NCBI GenBank assembly: GCA_914767715.1
Contig: OU612067.1
Coordinates: 5,892,001 to 5,956,000, forward strand
Length of the DNA stretch: 64,000 bases
Direction: 5' to 3'
Source: Membranipora membranacea
Taxonomy: Eukaryota > Bryozoa > Gymnolaemata > Cheilostomatida > Membraniporidae
Below the pieces are notes generated by a model. It was not told the DNA's origin. It ran no database searches and was given only the letters and a program-made list of their open reading frames with translations. Positions within the stretch are counted from its first letter, which is position 1; each line of letters begins with the position of its first letter. Positions 24,360 through 37,000 of the stretch are shown in pieces. The translations under genes were made by a program, and so were the position numbers.

Positions 24360-25892
24360 ATGATGAAAACAGAACGAGTGTGGTGTTTTCTCAATTACCT
24401 CTGCTGGATCATGCTGTCCATGTCTTGGTTCTTGCAGCTCCTTCCAACACTCACAGGCATCCAACAGTGCAAATGGTGGCGACTGTGCGTTGATTACTCG
24501 TCAGCAGTGGCGAACCTCGTCAGCCTACTTAGCATAAGCAGGACAAAATATGAAAGGGAGCTGAACACTAAAACTTACTCAACTCGATACAAGCTTATTT
24601 TACCTGCTGCCCAACTCTCTATCACTACTTGGAATAAGGATGAGAAAAGGCTGAGAAAGGGAAAGGATGTTGACAATCAGAAAGAGAAAAAGTGGAATTC
24701 AAGTTTTGATTTCATCTTTAAACTTTCAAAAGTGCAAGTTGACATATCCTTCCAGACATATCCTGTGAGGTTTGCATCCCACAACCGGCCCCTTATCCCA
24801 AATTCACTGCGCAAGCGCCTCGGTGTTATGCTGCCATTGAGGTTCATGTCTTTCATCTTTGAAGACCTAACACAAGAGGAGAGGGAATCGCTGATGAGAG
24901 AGGAGAGCTACAGACGAAACTCTTTCTGTAATGGCTGGCCTCACCGCGGAAGTCTCTCAGCCATCAATATGGCCAAAGCAGGATTTTACCATTCCCCTGT
25001 CCCAAGTGCTATGGATCGTGTACAGTGCGTCTTTTGTAGAGGTATGTTACATGATTGGGAGTCGAATGAAGAGCCTATGACTGAACATGCTACCAACTTT
25101 CCAAAGTGTCGATTTGTTCGGGGACAGAATTGCGGCAATGAGCCTTACTATGACCCTTTAGTCCCATCTAATGGTTTGTCCCTGTTCGCGTCATCAGAGA
25201 GAGAGGAGCGGCCTCATCGTTTCCTTAGCAATCTTAACATAAAACCTCATCCAGTACCAAGCTCAATCAAATATAATTTGAATTCAGAACGCCAGCAGTC
25301 GTTCCCCCATCATTGGTCATATGAAACTAGCAAATCACTGTGTGAAGCCGGGTTCTTCTACACAGGTTCTGGGCATAATGAAAAGGTTGAATGTTTCTTT
25401 TGTGGATTCATTCTTGCTGGAACTTCCGATCATGCAATACAGCATGCCCGATGGTCACCTGACTGCCAACACCTGATAAGAGACAAAGGAGAACTCTTCA
25501 TCGAGAGAGTCAGGTCCAAAACAGCTTGCATGGACAAGACAGTAACAGCTGTGGATCGATTATGCTCCTCCCCTTCCTGTCATTTCTCTGACTATCCAGA
25601 CTTCGCTTCGAGAACACGCCGATTGAGTTCGTTTGATTTGTGCGGCCCTGAGAACAGGCTCCGCAGAGACACACAAGAAGCGCTGAGTGAATCTGGCTTC
25701 TTTTGCGACGAAGATGGACAAATCAAATGTTTCTATTGCTCAACAACAATTCCAGTAGAGCAAGCGAGAAAATGTTCTGAAGCATGGACACAACACACTC
25801 AACCCTCTACAAGTTGTCGATTCCAGATTCAACTTAAAGGATCAGTCACCTCAACCTCATCAGAGCTTGGGTCTGCTGGAGATAATCAATAA
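24360..25892 (+). CDS. IAP-family protein, 3xBIR, RING lost (510 aa)
   Basis: The open frame begins at a GTG (24282); the first ATG is at 24360 (MMKTERVW), which I use. Residues 7-31 are hydrophobic (CFLNYLCWIMLSMSWF), a possible membrane anchor. Three BIRs: C223/C226/H243/C250, C345/C348/H362/C369 and C457/C460/H479/C486. The linker before BIR3 (CHFSDYPDFASRTRR) is shared with the other 3xBIR genes. Unlike them it stops after a Ser-rich tail. At the place where paralogues have a phase-1 donor it reads ggagataatc, while the decayed copy at 38298-39145 still reads ggaggtagtc. No RING exon is visible downstream. Likely a BIR-only protein, either a decoy or an inhibitor without ligase activity. 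Confidence 0.85.
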   Translation: MMKTERVWCFLNYLCWIMLSMSWFLQLLPTLTGIQQCKWWRLCVDYSSAVANLVSLLSISRTKYERELNTKTYSTRYKLILPAAQLSITTWNKDEKRLRKGKDVDNQKEKKWNSSFDFIFKLSKVQVDISFQTYPVRFASHNRPLIPNSLRKRLGVMLPLRFMSFIFEDLTQEERESLMREESYRRNSFCNGWPHRGSLSAINMAKAGFYHSPVPSAMDRVQCVFCRGMLHDWESNEEPMTEHATNFPKCRFVRGQNCGNEPYYDPLVPSNGLSLFASSEREERPHRFLSNLNIKPHPVPSSIKYNLNSERQQSFPHHWSYETSKSLCEAGFFYTGSGHNEKVECFFCGFILAGTSDHAIQHARWSPDCQHLIRDKGELFIERVRSKTACMDKTVTAVDRLCSSPSCHFSDYPDFASRTRRLSSFDLCGPENRLRRDTQEALSESGFFCDEDGQIKCFYCSTTIPVEQARKCSEAWTQHTQPSTSCRFQIQLKGSVTSTSSELGSAGDNQ

Positions 25893-28650
25893 AGGTGAAT
25901 AACCTGTTGATATGAGGTAAGTTGTCATCGCATCAGCCAGAAATAATTTGTTTGAATTAGATCAGCCATGTACATGCACCTGAGAGTGACAGACAAAACG
26001 GTGCAAGATTGCTGCCTCCTACAAAAAGAGAGGACGACTCCTGATACTTGTAATCAATTGAAAATGAAGTCACCTGACTCATAGACACCATCTCCTATTA
26101 CTATGCATTGTTAAATTAAGGTATAGGGAGCTAGGCCTGCTTGTGCAATGATGTATTATGGTGCAGCCCGACTATTCTTTAGGGGGAGGGGGGGTGCAGG
26201 CGGCCAGCTTAGACAGTAACGGTAAATTCTTTTGCTATCTCTTTTAAGAAACTGTCGGTATCAATAGAGATGGCTAGTTGAAGTGTTATACCCATAGGCT
26301 CAATAATAATATTATTATCATCAAGTCTGTGGTTAAAGTTGAGTAAATCAACATTTTTCCTATAGATTTTAGTCCTGTTCGGTTGTATCATTTTGATGCA
26401 CCAACTAGTGATATTATTGAATCTTTATTTTTTATTCAGGTTTCTTACCAACATGGAGACCTCACACTTCTCACTTTTCAGTGAGATTTTAACTATTACT
26501 CGACAAATTCATTTGGCAAGGAAGATGACTCCGTTGTCTTCCTAGCATTACAGATCTCCAAGTTATGTGAGATACTCAATGTAAGGTCTGTTTTAAGGCC
26601 ACCCAACACTGTTGTTGGAATAATTTTTGGAATATTATTAGTTTTATTGATTTGCATTCTCAGTTTATTGGCAAATACTACCCTTCCCTAACTACCCTCC
26701 TTAACAAATGGCAACAGAAAGGGAAAGAGGGTTCATGACAAAGATTGGGGTTGTCTGAATTAGTATTTCATGAAATCACCCTCACTTTCTTATCTCTTTT
26801 TATGACATTCTTGTTTTCACATTAATCTGTTATTATATTAGTTGGGCCAATGTTTTAATTTGAAGGGTGCTGACAACATTTCTTCCACTTTACGTATTCC
26901 ACTCAATCATTTATGTGAGCAATGTACCAAATATACAAATAGATTGCTATGCGACCACATTCAGTACATATATACAGTACAAAGCTCCATTCCACTGATT
27001 GTGGTTTTTGATGGATCGCAGTAAGCCAAGTTAACCACACTAGCCCTTTTACAAGCCTCTTGCTAGTCCAAGTTTGGACACTAGTAACTAACTGCATAGA
27101 TACATGATCACTATTTTCTAATTACTTTCACGGATTAAAATACTAAGAATATTTACTTATCTGGTTACGGGCTCACACTCATAATCCTATATCCTTATAT
27201 TCCGTCATGTTTCTAACACCAATCTTTTTATACATTATGTTGCAATTAACCTAAAAATCACTGATAAATAAACATATTCTGCTCTGTTTCTGTTATTTAA
27301 TATCTTCAGCACTACAATACGGACTTGAATGTAAAAACTCAACAATATATTGTAATGCCATATTCTTAACTTTGCCATATTTTGATATTTTTTTAAAGCA
27401 TTTATTGTCACTTTGTATGTCTGGTTAAAATACTGTTCAAAATTGAATCCATGCAAAATAAAATGATATAACTATTGACTAATATTTGAGCACTGCTTCG
27501 TATCGTTCTAAGCGGTATTCTAGGCGCTGCATTATACTAATACTAAGGAAAAAAACAGTAAGTAGTGGCACCAAAGGTTTATTCAAGTAAATTAAATGTA
27601 TAAAAGAACCATATTGGCATTGTAGACACTTTTTTTAAATTTTAAAAATGAGATGAGTAAACACTCAGTTTTACTATTTTCTGGGTGTCGGTGAAGAGAT
27701 TTTACGCAGAGTGTTGACAGATTTACTCATCCTCAGTGAACCCATTATATGAGAGTCATCCTCACTGAAAAAAACTATTAATTTGGTACAACGGTCTATA
27801 AATATGAGCCGCTAGTTTGGACGCGTTCTCAGGGAAACTATCATGACAGGCTTTGCCTAGCTGTGTGGTTGCTGTGGATTCACAGAACATAAGGCTGAAA
27901 TCTGCCCACATCGGTGATCGTAAGACATATGATGTATATAATGCTCAAGCTGGCCTACCACTCTCATCAACACCTTGTATGGGTATTGGATATGGGTTTG
28001 CTTTTCGATCTTAAGTTGAAGATGGGAAGAAGAAAAGTGATTGAAATTTTCAGATCACACAGGGAATAGATATAACTAGACAATGACCGTAAATTGATGG
28101 CTCTCATTACAGCTTTGTTTTTGTCTATAAGAGTGTTTAGAACGGGAGTCAGGAGTGGTCTAATGGTTAAGGGTACGAACTTTTGATACACAGAACATTT
28201 GATATTTTGGTAAATGATGTCCTTCCAACGAGATCAATAATATGATCAAAATTTGATAGCTAGTATAAAATTGCTGCTGTACTGCTGCTAACATGTAAAT
28301 TGGGCAACAGAGTAAAGACACAAAGTAGCTCATCTCAAACTAGATCACAAGTCACAATCCCTCTGAGTGTGTCACAAGTTTGCCAGCCAATCTGTTTTTT
28401 GGATTTCGGATTTTACGGTTTGATCGATTACAATCAAAAGCTCATGACGCACAAAATCTTAGGTCGGTTAACTCACATATAATATTCATGTAGCTATTCT
28501 GATTCTTCTCGACACCTCAAGCATATGCCCATCCGTACAGAGAAGGAATTACGAGTTACATAAAAAATATAGATGAATCTAGTTCAAGTCCGATCCAGTA
28601 CACCATCACCGATTTGAAGGGGTAGCAACTCCAAATGCAGGCAAATTCTC
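24972..28650 (+). repeat. Segmental duplication B (copy 1)
   Basis: The 3' two-thirds of the 3xBIR gene and about 2.7 kb beyond match about 38298-42700 in the same order, with substitutions, small deletions and extra sequence in the second copy. Landmarks: the BIR3 coding region, gacctcacacttctcac, gcaccaaaggttt, ttacgcagagtgttgacag, and the terminal ggtagcaactccaaat. Outside the gene I see no coding sequence. Confidence 0.85.
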
Positions 28651-30866
28651 TATTAAACTATAAATTTTTTGATGATCATTGACACGTATATAAATCACAA
28701 GTTAGATTGAAGCAAATTGGGCAATCTATCAATTTAACAATTAGGACACTGCTTTCATTTTCAAGTTTTATGTGCAAATAATTATAATTTGCCTTTCAAA
28801 TGGACATGACATAGGCATCAATTTTGTAGGCTGTCCTGGTCTTGTTATCGGCCAGCTTGTAGATGGGGCATCCTCTGCTACCAAAGGTTTGTTTTGAGCT
28901 GTGTTTGTTGCAAAATTGTTGAAGTGAGTTTTAGAAAAGTTGCCTTCCAAATGTTAGACGCTATCATAACACAAATAAAAAAAACGAAGTGTGTGGCTAG
29001 CGTGTCTGATTTTTCAGCCAATTTGGTGAACCTTGGTGAAATTCTTAAGAGGGCAGTCATGTGTTTTAAGTTTTTAAGTTTATCAGTGTTGCCATCAATA
29101 ATTAGCGACGAGGTTTCAGAATGCGGTCCACTAATGCAATAATCCCAATTGTAGATAAATGGTCTGAAATGTTAGTTCAACTAAATGCAAAAAAATATCA
29201 AGTAGATTTTTTAGCAAGTTCTAAGGCATGCCCCAAACCAGAACCAGACCCCGGAGAACCCCCCCCCCCCCCATAACCGAACAACCTTTAGGAGAAACTT
29301 ATCAATAATGATTTCCACTGTGTATGCTCAAATCTTTTCTGTAGCTCCCTCATCTATATTCTGTTTATTAGTTCATTTATTAAGTCTTGCGATAATATCC
29401 TTTAACGCTCAACAACAAAATAGGAGTTTGGAATTGCTTCCCCCTCTACAAGTCGCGACCAGTGGATGGGACCAAATCAAGATGAAAGCACACTGTATCA
29501 AACAAGGTAAACTTGTTACCAAATGGTGTTATTCAGTCACGTTTCCAAATGTGTGTAGAAGTGACATGACCCAGGATGCCTACATGGCTACAATCTCTTC
29601 ATTTAGTTTTATCTATGTGACCGAGACAGGCTGTACAAAATGGATAATGTCCCCCTGTTGGGGGGGGGGGGCAAGAGTCTGGGGAGCTGATGGGGAATTA
29701 TGTAAAGGTCACAATGTGAGTAAAGTTATTGCTGCTTGTGAAAATTTTATTGGGTGATTAAATTCTTTAATGTCTAAGAGATAATTCAAAACTCTGAAAA
29801 CCCTAGAAGAGTAAAGTATTTGTAGGAGAAATTTTTTTACCATTCAAGCCTAGCTAGCATATTTACTCATCCTCTTTACTTTATTAAGACTCACTGGGAC
29901 CAAAATTTAGTTTGAGCTAACATCAATTCACTCACAAACTACCTAAAGTAAGCTAAAATTTACTCTGCTAGGGTAGCTGCAGGTTATTTCTGTAGTGGTA
30001 TGTCTATTTCAGCATCTATGTACTGTGTAAGTAGAGTCTGCTTGTAAAATATTTGGTGCAGTGATGCCAGGTCTAAGCAGTTGACTGAAGCAATAACCCC
30101 CCCCCCACGCTCTTATTTATCTGCTTGATTGTAATACGAGTAATATATTTCTCCAACAGAATTATTTTGCAAGCTTTTAACTTATAGATGTGATGTGGTG
30201 TGAGATAGAATCACTTTTTGTCTGTAGACTGTAATACCTCCTGCTGTTGTGTTGAGATCATGTTATGCAATTATATTGCCTTTCAAGCCATATCGTTTAT
30301 TCATTCGTTCGTTCATACAGCTAAGGATAAAGAATCACACAAAAAGACTAACTTACAATGATATATTCTGACCTAAGATCATTGACCAAAGGCTAGTCAA
30401 GAAACACCAGTTTACAAGATGATCATTACCACGCTTGCCAGGATATTCACACGCCGAGCGAAAAAAACACTCTATGCCTTTCACATGTATAATAAAATGG
30501 AAATTATTGCTGACCATTTTTTGCTGCACATTGACACAGGTCAATTTGCTGGTATGTATATATTCTATTGTATATATATTCTATCTCACAACTAGAGGAT
30601 TTGTACCTTTGATAACCTAGAATGTATATAATGTAATATAATGTAAAAAACAAGTTTTACGGCTTTTATGCCTCGAGAAAATAAGCAATCTGAGAGGTGT
30701 ACATTTTACATATTTGGATTCGCAGTTAGCCTCAAAATAATATCAATAAACACCATTTCTTGATCACTTATTGGCAAGTAGCTTCTAGACTACCAGCAAC
30801 TTCTGATTACTCAAAAACAATAATAAAAGCGAAGGGAATCAGATTAGATAGTTACATAATCCCATA
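28650..30866. other. Intergenic, no supported gene
   Basis: AT-rich. Holds a C tract near 29259-29272, a G tract near 29661-29672 joined to a weak copy of the short GC-rich insertion, and another C tract near 30096. A 149-codon open frame at 29308-29757 runs through the G tract and shows no domain, so I do not call it a gene. Confidence 0.4.
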
Positions 30867-31218
30867 TACCCTATAGGAGTTTAATTTGGCTAGAGTTTAA
30901 TTTCGCTATCTGGACCTGGTACTAAATTTCACTAGTATTAAATTTCGCTAGTAGGCTTACTAGTGAAAATTAAAAAAAATGTCCAAGCTGAGATTTGAAC
31001 CCAGAGCATAAACCTCCGTTTATTGCAAGGCAGACACTTAGACCACTACACCACGCTAGCTTTCATGTTTTTTTTTAAGCTGTATTCCTGTATAATTCTA
31101 CATTGTTTATGAAACTATGGTGAGTGAGTTTAATTTTAGATACACTAAATTTCACAACCTAGGCAACAACGCGAAAAGCGAATCCAAAATGCCGCGAAAA
31201 CTAAACTCCTATAGGGTA
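30867..31218. mobile_element. Terminal-inverted-repeat element carrying a tRNA-like core
   Basis: About 350 bp bounded by inverted copies of TACCCTATAGGAGTTTA (20 of the outer 21 bases match). Inside, the minus strand over 30981-31060 is tRNA-like: an A-box match TGGTGTAGTGG (31043-31053), a B-box-like GGTTCAAATCT (30991-31001) and a good T-arm, while the acceptor stem is degenerate. This looks either like a SINE captured by a MITE or a MITE containing a tRNA pseudogene. It lies about 110 bp beyond the truncated end of the minus-strand IAP gene. Confidence 0.65.
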
Positions 31219-31330
31219 ATACTAAAGAAGGCTGTACCACTCAAGTGCACCATATACGACATATATATATGATATATAGATGACAAATATATGAAGCATA
31301 AACTTTTGTTAGGTGTATACAAATTTTCTG

Positions 31331-32269
31331 TTACATTAGGTCAATTTTGGGGTGGAAGTTAAAATTTGCTCGGTGATCATCATCGTCTTGGTCCTGATCA
31401 TTTGCTAATCTGGATATAGCATCAGTTATCTCAGCCACTCCTTCAAAAAGACATCCATGAGCTCGCACAGCAGCATCAATGGCAGTTTGCTCATAGCCCA
31501 ACTGTCGGCACTTCTCAAATAGCAACTCTTGCTGCAACTGCTGTTTGCTAGTAATGTTTGTATCAACTTCTCCATACTGATTGGTGGTGAACACCTGCTG
31601 TGTTGATAGCTCACTGTTTCTTAATAAAACGACATCATTTTGGCTCTCGGAATTCAGAGGAATATTTCCACACTCTTGGCCCTGAATGAAGGCACAGAAA
31701 GGAAATCCTGTTCTGTGTTCATCTGACGGACTGTCTCCAGATTCCCAGCAATGAAGGCTTCCTCGGCAAAATGTGCAAACCACACGGTCCCCTTCGTTTA
31801 TAAAGTAAAATCCAGCTGCTGCCATTTTATGCCCAGCTAGGCTTTCACTGTTGTGTCGCCAGTTAGCGCTGAAGGTTTTCAATCTGTACTTTTCAAATAC
31901 CATGAGAGATTCCACGTTGTCATCTGATAATTCTGAGACTAAATAGTTTAGAAAAGCCTCTCGTGACATGGCTTCTATATGATTTGATTGCTGTTGGGTG
32001 GGGTATTCTTGTTGAGGTGTATAATATTGTAATGCAGCGGCAGTAATGACCGTAAAGATTGGTTGTAATGTTTCTATGTCGTATAGGTCTTTACTTTGCT
32101 GGGTGTATGCAGTTTCCTCGGTATTCTTAGATTGCTCATTTTTCTCTCCATAGGAGTCTCCTTTTGGTAAATCGATGTGATGACATTTGCTGATAAACTC
32201 CTTCAAATTGACTCTCAGTAAGCCATGTTCTCGTGCGGTTACAGCAGAGAGTATGCTGCGCCGAGGCAT
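31331..32269 (-). CDS. IAP-family protein, 1xBIR-UBA, RING missing (312 aa)
   Basis: Starts at an ATG (MPRRSILSA) with an intact frame. One canonical BIR (C165, C168, H185, C192) is preceded by the family's helical lead (FLNYLVSELS, then SLMVFEKYRLKTF). A UBA-like segment covers 246-289 (LFEKCRQLGYEQTAIDAAVRA). The paralogues at 14044, 20954 and 53341 continue to a C-terminal RING, but here the protein ends 23 residues after the UBA in an acidic, His-rich tail and no RING remnant is visible downstream. A transposon-like element sits just beyond the stop. Head-to-head with the fusion gene at 34021. Probably a RING-less family member or a recently truncated gene. Confidence 0.85.
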   Translation of the reverse strand: MPRRSILSAVTAREHGLLRVNLKEFISKCHHIDLPKGDSYGEKNEQSKNTEETAYTQQSKDLYDIETLQPIFTVITAAALQYYTPQQEYPTQQQSNHIEAMSREAFLNYLVSELSDDNVESLMVFEKYRLKTFSANWRHNSESLAGHKMAAAGFYFINEGDRVVCTFCRGSLHCWESGDSPSDEHRTGFPFCAFIQGQECGNIPLNSESQNDVVLLRNSELSTQQVFTTNQYGEVDTNITSKQQLQQELLFEKCRQLGYEQTAIDAAVRAHGCLFEGVAEITDAISRLANDQDQDDDDHRANFNFHPKIDLM

Positions 32270-32609
32270 AGTTAGTCTCGAATATCTGCGTTCAGCTCAA
32301 AGGCAAAGGTAATTCCTTGTAGCCTACCTACCAAAGATGAATAAGTTAGATTATAGTTACTGAACTATTTATTGCTTCAATTCACTGATTTGGCTATAAC
32401 GAATATCAGACTGCTCCGTGTGAAAACTTGTAAATGTAAATTTCAAAAATGACTTCATACTCACATACACTTGTGGCTGCTTCTGGATAACTTGGAATTG
32501 CTCATGTTTCATTACTTCTAACTTCCAAATATACACACTTACCAGACTAATTATTTTTCCATGTGGAACTCTGTGACAGTAGTAGTAGGATTGATCTCAA
32601 ACTACAGTA

Positions 32610-32760
32610 CGTTTTCCACTGGGATAACCCCATCAGGGTTTCCCATTCGGCCTTCCCTAAATGGACTTTCCAATGGAAATTCTAAAGAGGTATTTCCATC
32701 GGCGCAATGATTAGCTATACTGCTTTGGAATACCAAGATATAATTTCCACAATAGCCAAG
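32610..32760. repeat. Palindrome-rich element in a divergent promoter
   Basis: Contains opposing ttttccactggga, agggtttccc and ttccaatggaaattc words, like the elements at about 16205, 22678, 38058 and 55560. It lies between the divergent genes at 32269 and 34021. Confidence 0.5.
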
Positions 32761-34020
32761 TATCCCAGTCTTCACATACATGAGGTGGGCTTTGATGTAC
32801 CCTCATTACCACTGCCAAAGGTGTTTGAGATTAGCAGGCTATTAGCTGAGCTGAATAATTATTGAAGGGCACTCCTTGGTCTGGTTGCAGCAAAACCACG
32901 TACGTACCAATCGTTGTCACAGAGAAATATATTTTATTAAAAATAATTGACAAGACTCTTTCTGAGCAACAGAATTGGAAGCACAACAATTGGAAACAGA
33001 TCAGAACATAGCTCTTTGTTACTTTGAAAGAGGTAAGTGTCTACACTACTCATCAGGTGAGACAATTTGAAATTATTTTCATACCTGTATTAGACAATGT
33101 GGACAATACATTGATATGAATTATTGCTTTGATGGCAATTGGAGGTTTCACAGCTGAGATGTAACTTATTCGGTAATGGGCAGGCCATTTCAGAATTTAT
33201 CTAAAGATACATCCATGTTAAAATATGCTAAATAAATGCTAGATATATCCAAATATATATTAAAATTGTAGTAAACCTACTAGCATCTGCAAGGCAGCAA
33301 GGTGACCTTGTTATCCTCTCACTTTCTTTTGTTGTTTGCGCTAGATTATATCATGTATGACACAATACTGCGTTATACACTTAGATACAAAAAAGGTGTT
33401 TTTATATCTACCTACCAGCTGATACTTGATATTTATCACCAATCCATACAGGAGGTATTCTTGCAAACCCTAATTTACATCATGATCATTTTAGAAATCA
33501 AACTCAAATCATTGAACTTGCACTTGTGCATATAAAAGTGGACATTATAAATAATCACTATTACTATATCCAGTTTGTGGCAATTTCAGTCAGGTTTGAC
33601 AGTGATTTACTTGAGTCATGATCACAGAGCCAGTTTGGATGTTGAACATAGTCCTAAACTTTTGTGAGGAGATATAAAAACTACCTAATCAATAATAATT
33701 CAGGTCGTCTTCAATGAAAGATTGTTATGAAATCGCACCGATCAAATATCCATATGTTCTGCAAACTCAGAAAGGTTTATTTGGATTTTTTGCAGCTTAG
33801 CTTCACACATGGTATCCAGTACGTACTCATCCTACTTTCTAATTCATCCACAGCTATGTTTCAAAGGAACAGGACTCCAAGGAAGACTGCTTCTTTCGAA
33901 CTATAAAAACCATTTTCAAAAAGAGTCACATAATGTAGTTCATGTGGAGAAATCGAAAACTAAGCATGCCTTGTGGAAGCAGGTAACTGTGCTTCAATTG
34001 GACCCATATATTTAGACATC

Positions 34021-37000
34021 ATGAAGAGGAATAGCAGCGTGATGGACAAAATTGGAGTGGAAGTCGATGACTTTCATTGCGCACTTTCTTCAGCAGCACC
34101 TGATAACATAAATTACTCTAATGGAGTTTATTTTGTGTTTCCAGCAAGATACTCAGGCCCTGGTCCAAGTATTCCGCGCAGCTTACAGAACCGCCTTCGT
34201 GAAATGACCCAGTCAGAGTTTCAGAGTTACACCCGTACAAATCTGAAAATGGAGGAACTTGACTTTCTGATGCGATCAGATGAATATTATCGCCAAAAAT
34301 CGTTTGATGCCAGCTGCTGGCCACATGAAAATTCTGCTTTCACTAATACTAACATGATGCTGGCCGCTGGGTTTTATCGTTTTGGTAAATATGATGCAGT
34401 ACGCTGTCCATTTTGTTGCAAAGTAATTGAAAACTGGATTGGTGACCAGATTCCAGAAGTCGAGCATGCCAGTGCAAAATCTGACTGTGTAGTCATTAAA
34501 AGACGGTCATCTAGCAACAATCTTCAGAATCAAACTCTGCGAAATGTCACTTTCTTCACCGCATTCGGAAACTATCACATGCCAATGGCAGGGGCAAATC
34601 TGGAACTCAAAACGTACGAGGGTTTCAAGTATATGAAGCTAGAGACTCGATTAACTTCGTACCCAAAAGTACTGCAGGAGACGCACCAGATGTCAATGAA
34701 TGAAGCATGCGAAAATGGATTCTTTTACGTTGAGATAATGAATTTAGTAAGGTGTCATTCATGTGGACTATCTTTCGCTCTACCCGATAATGAGTCACGA
34801 AGCCAAATTTGCATAATGCATGCGTCCTGGAGCCCTGACTGTAAGTTTTTGAGAAAGCAGAAAGGCTCATTGTTTATTGAGGAAGTGAGGAGGGCCACTC
34901 CTGAACATAAACGAACAGTGACCCCTATCGATAGAATGAGTGAATCAAGTGGTGTCTCAAGCCACTTTGCTCAGTTCCCTGACTTGGTTGTCCAATCACG
35001 GCGATTTGAGACTTTCAGAGTGCCTTACTTTGACGAGATGTCATTGGAGGCTCTTCAGATGTTCTCTAGCGCTGGCTTCTTCAACGATGGCGGGGTTCAA
35101 TGCTTTTACTGTGGGGTATCTGTTGAGTTGATAAGTCAAACGGTTGATCCATGGAAATATCATGCCCTAAATTCAGCCGACTGCAGCTATCTGATACAAA
35201 TGAGGGGTAACAGCTATATCGAGTCTGTCATTCAGAGTGAGGAGACCGACAAAATAGGAGCCGAAAACAAGGTGACTAAATGGAGCACAGAGAGTGAAAA
35301 CTCAGACACAGAACAGAGCTCAAACCAACCAACTGTAGAAAATCTGTCCGGTATACAAATTTAATAGTGGCAAAGCAATATCATTATGGAGTGCTGAGCA
35401 ATGTACAAGAATGTAGAAAGCAAAACTGCAAATATAATTCATGTAAAATTGCTTGTGTAAACTGCAACAAACTGTTGCAGAATTTAAGTGATTTAAACCC
35501 TGTTGGTCTGTTGTGGTCTTGGCCTTCCGATATATACAACCAGGTTGATAACAAAATGTACTACTATTGCTGCATTATGTGGCAGCCAGCTGAAAATATT
35601 TTTATTTGATAACCAATAGCCAATAGACTACTATAGGTGTTATAGCCATACAATGTTCACAATGTCAACATTCTTTGTATTCAAGGGGATGGCAAGCAAT
35701 GTGAACTCTGCGCCGAAGACAAACTAGAAATGGTCCTCATAGCATTTTGCGGACATGGTGAGTAAAGGTGACCATTTAAAATAAAAAAAAGCAATCAATA
35801 CATCACTGGAACATGTTCCAGGATTGCTATTGTAAATTATGAATATTGCGTTGCTGTTCTGTTTCTTCTTGTAAGATCAACAAATAAAATGAAATTTGCT
35901 ATGGATAACGCAGAATACATACAAATTTTTGATTTTTCAATTGTAGTAATATGTGAAGCCTGTCTCAGAAGATTAGAAAACCAACAGTGTCCCTTCTGCA
36001 GACAGAAAGTACACTATGTGGTCCCAATCAAAGTTCTTTCATCTGTGCCGATGATGACTGAGAACTGTCTCCAGCAGCCGACTCAATTACAGTCTGACAC
36101 TATATCAAAGCTTGGTGATAAGGTTGAGGGCGAGGATATCAGAGTAATTAACGATTACGACCGTAACCAAGGTAGATGTAAGACATTGGCAACCGGGGCT
36201 GAACATAATCACTATGCATCTGATAACCAAGAACGCTTAGGGCGATCTAGGGAATTGTCCGCCAGCAGTAGCGAGTTAGGAATCTCTACAAAAAGGGCTA
36301 CACATACTGAATATGCTGTTGCGCAGGCAAGACTCAGGACCTACAACAGGTGGCCTGATAGTAACGCACTTACTAAGGAGGAGCTTTGCGAGGCCGGATT
36401 TTACTACACAGGTTTTGATGATCAGGTATGGTGTTTTTCCTGCTCCATCGGAATCAGAGAATGGAGTGTCACAGATAACCCCTGGGAAGAACATGCTCGC
36501 TGGTATCCGGATTGTGCTTTCCTCTTGCAGCAAAAAGGACAGGATTATGTTGATGAGGTGCGCGAACGGACACCCGCCAGTAAGATGGGTGTACAACGAA
36601 CGAGAGCTCAGGCTAGGAGGGAAGCTGCTAAAATAGAAACTCGAAGTGACCAAGAGAGGATGTACGAAGTTTGTCATGACCTTGGATACGGTAATGACCT
36701 AATGGCAGCGGAAATTCATCATCATGGAGTCCCTTTTGAAAATGTGAAGGAACTTATTGAGGTTATTGCTAACATAGAGAATGGTGAGTTAGTTGTGACC
36801 GATCGTTACAATCATTCAGGTCGTGAGGAAGTTCAAAGGCCAAGAGAAGCAGCAGCTGTAGAACCTGCACGTAGAGAGAGAACCACTCACTATAAGCAAG
36901 GCTGTAAACACTGTGAGCAGAGGACTGGACGGTATAAGCCAGCGGACCATGTGTCCCTACCATGTGGTCACCTGAGTATTTGTGAATCTTGTAATGCCGA

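Noticed and set aside
26842-27024. Frame reading IPLNHLCEQC downstream of the RING-less 3xBIR gene, as a decayed RING exon
   Set aside because: The Cys/His spacing does not fit a RING, and the duplicated copy near 40146 does not preserve the cysteines.
29308-29757. 149-codon open frame as a small gene
   Set aside because: It runs through a G homopolymer and a mobile-element-like motif and has no domain; the hydrophobic start could be chance.
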